Under the pieces are notes generated by a model. It made no database searches. It had not been told where the DNA came from and was given only the letters and a program-made list of their open reading frames with translations. Below are positions 61,517-64,000 of a DNA stretch of 64,000 nucleotides, in pieces; position 1 is the first letter of the stretch, and every line of letters starts with the position of its first letter. The stretch covers positions 21,103 to 85,102 of the forward strand of contig JASFYJ010000004.1 of the NCBI GenBank assembly GCA_030055525.1, in the 5' to 3' direction. Origin of the DNA: Archaeoglobales archaeon (GTDB lineage: Archaea; Halobacteriota; Archaeoglobi; Archaeoglobales; Archaeoglobaceae). Made by a program: the position numbers and the translations under genes.

Positions 61517-61981
61517 ATGATTTCATCGCATCTTCTTGAAATTTTGAAAAGCAATGCTAGGCAAATATCTATCCAAGATTTTGCAATTGCTCATCAAGAA
61601 CTTTTTGAAGATTTTAAGTACGTTCCGGAACCTTACAAGAGCTATTGGGTCAAAGAAATGCTCAAGTATCTCCTTTTAAATCTTAAAGAGCTCACTAACA
61701 CGTGCAACGTGTGTCCAGAAGATCTGGACGAAAAGAAATTTAGAGAATTTATAAAAAAAATAAATGAAAATTCGAAGTTCGATGCATTTAAAAAAATTTC
61801 TCTTGTAGTGTTGCCTTATCTTGCATTTATAGCTAAAAAACCTATTCACCCTCCGGAAATGATTTTTCCAGGAGGAAAAAAGATTAAAAAAGCCGAAAAC
61901 AGATATTTTTGTCCTGTAAAAAACAAACAAATCAATCCCTACTCATTCTGCGAATTTTGCGTTTGTGAAGCGTACGAATAA
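61517..61981 (+). CDS. DUF2115 (UPF0305) family protein
   Basis: A 154-residue protein of a family found mainly in methanogens, function unknown. Pattern: FEDFKYVPEPYKSYWVKEMLKYLLLNLKEL in the first half; HPPEMIFPGGKKIKKAENRYFCPVKNKQ and CEFCVC at the end give a likely cysteine-based metal site (C140s). It follows mcrA by 19 bases with TTTTTTAAACTTTTTTAA between them, so it may be on the mcr transcript or have its own promoter. Its 3' end overlaps convergent cfbC by 43 bases. Confidence 0.75.
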   Translation: MISSHLLEILKSNARQISIQDFAIAHQELFEDFKYVPEPYKSYWVKEMLKYLLLNLKELTNTCNVCPEDLDEKKFREFIKKINENSKFDAFKKISLVVLPYLAFIAKKPIHPPEMIFPGGKKIKKAENRYFCPVKNKQINPYSFCEFCVCEAYE

Positions 61982-62754
61982 AACCTGTCCACAATAGCTA
62001 TTAGCTCTTCATCGCTTAACCCCTTAATATTCTTCGAGGGCTCGTTTTTTAGTATTCTTCTCGCAATATCTTTAAAAATCTCTGACTCTTCTTCTCTCAT
62101 CTGGAAAACTGTCATTCCTTTAACTTCACAATCTCTAAGAATCTTAATGTAGGGAACTTCACCTACAACCTTTGATCCAATAGTGTTCGCAAAAAAATCT
62201 ACCAACTTCCTTTCAAGCTCAAAGTTGAATTTCGAATTCAATATAATTCCTCCTAACGGCGCATTTGCACTCTTTGCTCCCTTGCATATGTTGTTTGCAG
62301 CGTAAAGTGACAGATATTCGCCCGATGTTACAACGTAAACTTCACTGTTCCTCTTCATTGGCACAACAAAACCTCCACAAACAACATCTCCAGGAACGTC
62401 GTAGATGACTATATCTAGACCGTCAAGGATTCGAAGTTTATCTATATATTCAAAAGCCAAAAGCAATCCTCTTCCAGCACAACCAACGCCTGGCTCTGGA
62501 CCGCCAACTTCAGCACAGATTATGCCAGCGTAACCCTTAACAAAACAGCCTTTTATATCCTCTCCATTCCTTACAGCATCCAGAATTGGCCTGACTCTCC
62601 TGTTACCTGTCAAGAGTAAAGTACTATCTCTCTTTGGATCGCAACCAACGAGAGCAACACTGTAACCTTCCAACCCCCACGCCGCTGCAAGGTGGCTTGC
62701 TATTGTAGATTTTCCAATTCCTCCCTTTCCGTAGATCGCTATATTTCTCTTCAC
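61939..62754 (-). CDS. cfbC: Ni-sirohydrochlorin a,c-diamide reductive cyclase ATPase (CfbC)
   Basis: About 271 residues, NifH-like reductase that pumps electrons into CfbD. P-loop YGKGGIGKSTIASHLAA near the N-terminus, switch motif CDPKRDSTLL, cluster cysteines in EVGGPEPGVGCAGRG and YDVPGDVVCGGFV. GTG 62754 is chosen because TTTAAATTTG at about 62773-62782 lies about 25 bases upstream; the longer TTG-started frame cannot be excluded. CfbC vs NifH: the stretch after P-loop and context of F430 genes favour CfbC; no nifDK present. It is placed next to mcr instead of with the other cfb genes. Confidence 0.88.
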   Translation of the reverse strand: MKRNIAIYGKGGIGKSTIASHLAAAWGLEGYSVALVGCDPKRDSTLLLTGNRRVRPILDAVRNGEDIKGCFVKGYAGIICAEVGGPEPGVGCAGRGLLLAFEYIDKLRILDGLDIVIYDVPGDVVCGGFVVPMKRNSEVYVVTSGEYLSLYAANNICKGAKSANAPLGGIILNSKFNFELERKLVDFFANTIGSKVVGEVPYIKILRDCEVKGMTVFQMREEESEIFKDIARRILKNEPSKNIKGLSDEELIAIVDRFYSYASQTQNSQNE

Positions 62755-62805
62755 ATACGAACTTTCGAACTCAAATTTAAACCTTATCGCCCGAATCCTT
62801 CTCAA

Positions 62806-63423
62806 TTAAAAGTTTAATATCCCCCAGCTACTGAGCCAGCCGGTAAATCCTGCATAAAGTAGCTGAGCTGCAAATGCCGCAATTATTATTGTCATAAACC
62901 TGCTTATAGCCCTTATACCGTTGATTCCGAGCACTCTGATCAGCAGTTCTGAATATCTAAGTAAAAGATATGTCGCAAATGCCACAACGAATATACCCAA
63001 TATCAGCAGATAGATCGGGACAGTCTTTGACAGAACAATAACAGTTGTCATCGTTCCAGGCCCTACGAGAAGAGGCGTGGCTATTGGAACGATTGCAATC
63101 TCATCCCCAGCTTCTACAGCCTTTGTTCTCGGCAAACCGCCGAGCATATCTATAGCAATAACCATGAGTAATATCCCACCACCGATTTGTAGGCTAAAGA
63201 GTGTTACGTGGAAGAAGCTCAGAATCAAACTACCTCCAACAGCCAATGTTATAGCTAAAATCAGAACTGCAATGATAGAATTTTTTACCACCTTATGCCT
63301 CTTCGCTGGATCCATGCTTTCAGTAAGACCCAGAAATGTAGGTATGACACCTATAGGATTCAGAACAGCAAATATTTGGCCAGTTATAGATACGAGCTGT
63401 ATTAGGCTCCACCATACATCCAT
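62806..63423 (-). CDS. MarC family integral membrane protein
   Basis: About 205 residues with six hydrophobic segments, from SLIQLVSITGQIFAVLNPIGVIPTFLGL to the final RFMTIIIAAFAAQLLYAGFTG. MarC proteins (UPF0056) are uncharacterised; a transport role is only suggested by fold. ATG 63423 follows GGTGAGT, which decides the start over ATG 63432. Divergent from mtd and upstream of cfbC in the same direction (51 bases apart). Confidence 0.85.
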   Translation of the reverse strand: MDVWWSLIQLVSITGQIFAVLNPIGVIPTFLGLTESMDPAKRHKVVKNSIIAVLILAITLAVGGSLILSFFHVTLFSLQIGGGILLMVIAIDMLGGLPRTKAVEAGDEIAIVPIATPLLVGPGTMTTVIVLSKTVPIYLLILGIFVVAFATYLLLRYSELLIRVLGINGIRAISRFMTIIIAAFAAQLLYAGFTGWLSSWGILNF

Positions 63424-63508
63424 ACTCACCATCTCAGTATATGCATATGAAATCGCATTTTGCACAACTCGATTCTTGATATAAATTTTTCCCGACAGAA
63501 AGAGATAA

Positions 63509-63519
63509 AAATTTAAATA
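63509..63519 (+). promoter_or_regulatory. mtd TATA element
   Basis: AAATTTAAATA about 30-40 bases upstream of mtd, in the divergent gap with marC, followed by GGTGAT at 63540-63545 which serves as ribosome-binding site. Predicted transcription start near 63540. Confidence 0.5.
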
Positions 63520-63550
63520 AGCAACACACATTTAAAATCGGTGATACAAA

Positions 63551-64000
63551 ATGGTTGTAAAAGTAGGCATTTTGAAGATGGGCGCAATTGGAACGGCAAT
63601 ACTTCTTGAATATCTCTTGGATGAGAGGGCAGATAGAGAAGACATAGAAGTACGTGTAGTAACTAGTGGAGCAAAAATGCAGGCTGAAGAGGCTAAAGTG
63701 GCAGAAAAGCTTAAAGAATTCGATCCAGATCTAATACTGGTTATCTCCCCAAATGCAGCTTTACCAGGTCCGAAGGCTGCTAGAGAAGCGTTTACAGGAA
63801 AACCCGTAATTGTAATAAGTGATGCTCCAGCAAAGAAGGCGAAAGAGGAGCTTGAAGGGAAGGGATTTGGATATATATTTATAAACGCAGATTCGATGAT
63901 TGGTGCTAGAAGGGAATTCCTTGATCCAACCGAGATGGCTTTATTTAATGCAGATGTCGTAAAGGTTTTAGCAGCAACCGGTGCTTTTAGAATTGTTCAG
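63551..64000 (+). CDS. mtd: F420-dependent methylene-tetrahydromethanopterin dehydrogenase (partial)
   Basis: The first 150 codons of Mtd, cut by the right edge. Mtd interconverts methenyl- and methylene-H4MPT with F420 in the C1 pathway. N-terminus VKVGILKMGAIGTAILLEYLLDERADREDIEVRVVTSGAKMQAEEA is distinctive; ISPNAALPGPKAAREAF and VIVISDAPAKKAKEELEGKGFGYIFINADSMIGARREFLDPTEMALFNADV follow. GGTGAT precedes the ATG. It ties MCR to the archaeal methyl/C1 branch. Confidence 0.95.
   Translation, partial: MVVKVGILKMGAIGTAILLEYLLDERADREDIEVRVVTSGAKMQAEEAKVAEKLKEFDPDLILVISPNAALPGPKAAREAFTGKPVIVISDAPAKKAKEELEGKGFGYIFINADSMIGARREFLDPTEMALFNADVVKVLAATGAFRIVQ

Noticed and set aside
61939-62754. Nitrogenase iron protein NifH
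   Set aside because: No nifD/nifK/nifE genes; F430 genes and mcr lie in the same window, and cfbD is present, so CfbC is the better call.

Overview
The window reads as a chromosomal segment of a thermophilic euryarchaeon, most likely an MCR-bearing member of the Archaeoglobi. The inference rests on an archaeal 16S rRNA gene, archaeal ribosomal proteins L10e and L40e, CDC48, Cdc6/Orc1, RadB, reverse gyrase (a marker of life at high temperature), an Archaeoglobus-like beta-oxidation block, Qmo/Hdr-type electron-transfer genes, and a full methyl-coenzyme M reductase operon. Translation signals fit the 16S 3' end: many genes carry GGTGAT or GGAGGTG ahead of the start, and others look leaderless, with a TATA element about 25-30 bases upstream.

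Layout. 1-1760: 16S rRNA on the minus strand with leader, promoter and half of a textbook bulge-helix-bulge processing stem. 1841-7789: DUF555, then a thiolase / DUF35 / 3-hydroxyacyl-CoA dehydrogenase-enoyl-CoA hydratase / EtfBA block for acyl-CoA beta-oxidation. 7856-29356: mostly housekeeping (L10e, FdhD-like, CDC48, LarC, RadB, Pth2, L40e, SpoVG-like, tRNA-Gln, AroE, TrxB-like, ADP-ribosylglycohydrolase, sugar nucleotidyltransferase, radical SAM, Cdc6, MoaE, phosphoesterase, Cas4-like, BirA, R15P isomerase-like, reverse gyrase), with a decayed coding remnant at 21.4-22.1 kb. 29422-37210: one minus-strand operon joining a [NiFe]-hydrogenase (MvhAGD) and its maturation protease to two HdrA-type flavoproteins and a membrane HdrC-HdrE fusion (QmoC-like), without HdrB. 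37307-48342: MFS carrier, then a methanogenesis island: atwA (MCR activation), a convergent HTH regulator, a NitT/TauT/Ssu-type ABC importer, cofactor F430 genes cfbE-cfbD-cfbB, and methanogenesis marker 2. 48449-55733: a LivKHMGF-type ABC importer followed by two class III CoA-transferases. 56082-64000: UspA, mcrBDCGA, DUF2115, cfbC, a MarC-type membrane protein and the start of mtd.

How it works together. Four F430 synthesis genes (cfbB, C, D, E), the MCR activation ATPase, the complete MCR operon and mtd show a canonical methane-type MCR system. McrA matches methanogen enzymes at nearly every active-site position I can align, apart from a few substitutions (Cys to Met at the S-methylcysteine position, Leu to Ala nearby). 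Hydrogen oxidation through Mvh may feed HdrA-type flavins and a quinone-reactive membrane subunit. The beta-oxidation genes, the Liv importer and the paired CoA-transferases suggest that organic acids are also taken up and activated. The most interesting uncharacterised unit is the importer and HTH regulator embedded between atwA and the F430 genes, with related candidate operator sequences: possibly a system for importing coenzyme M or another sulfonate, or another cofactor precursor, for MCR.
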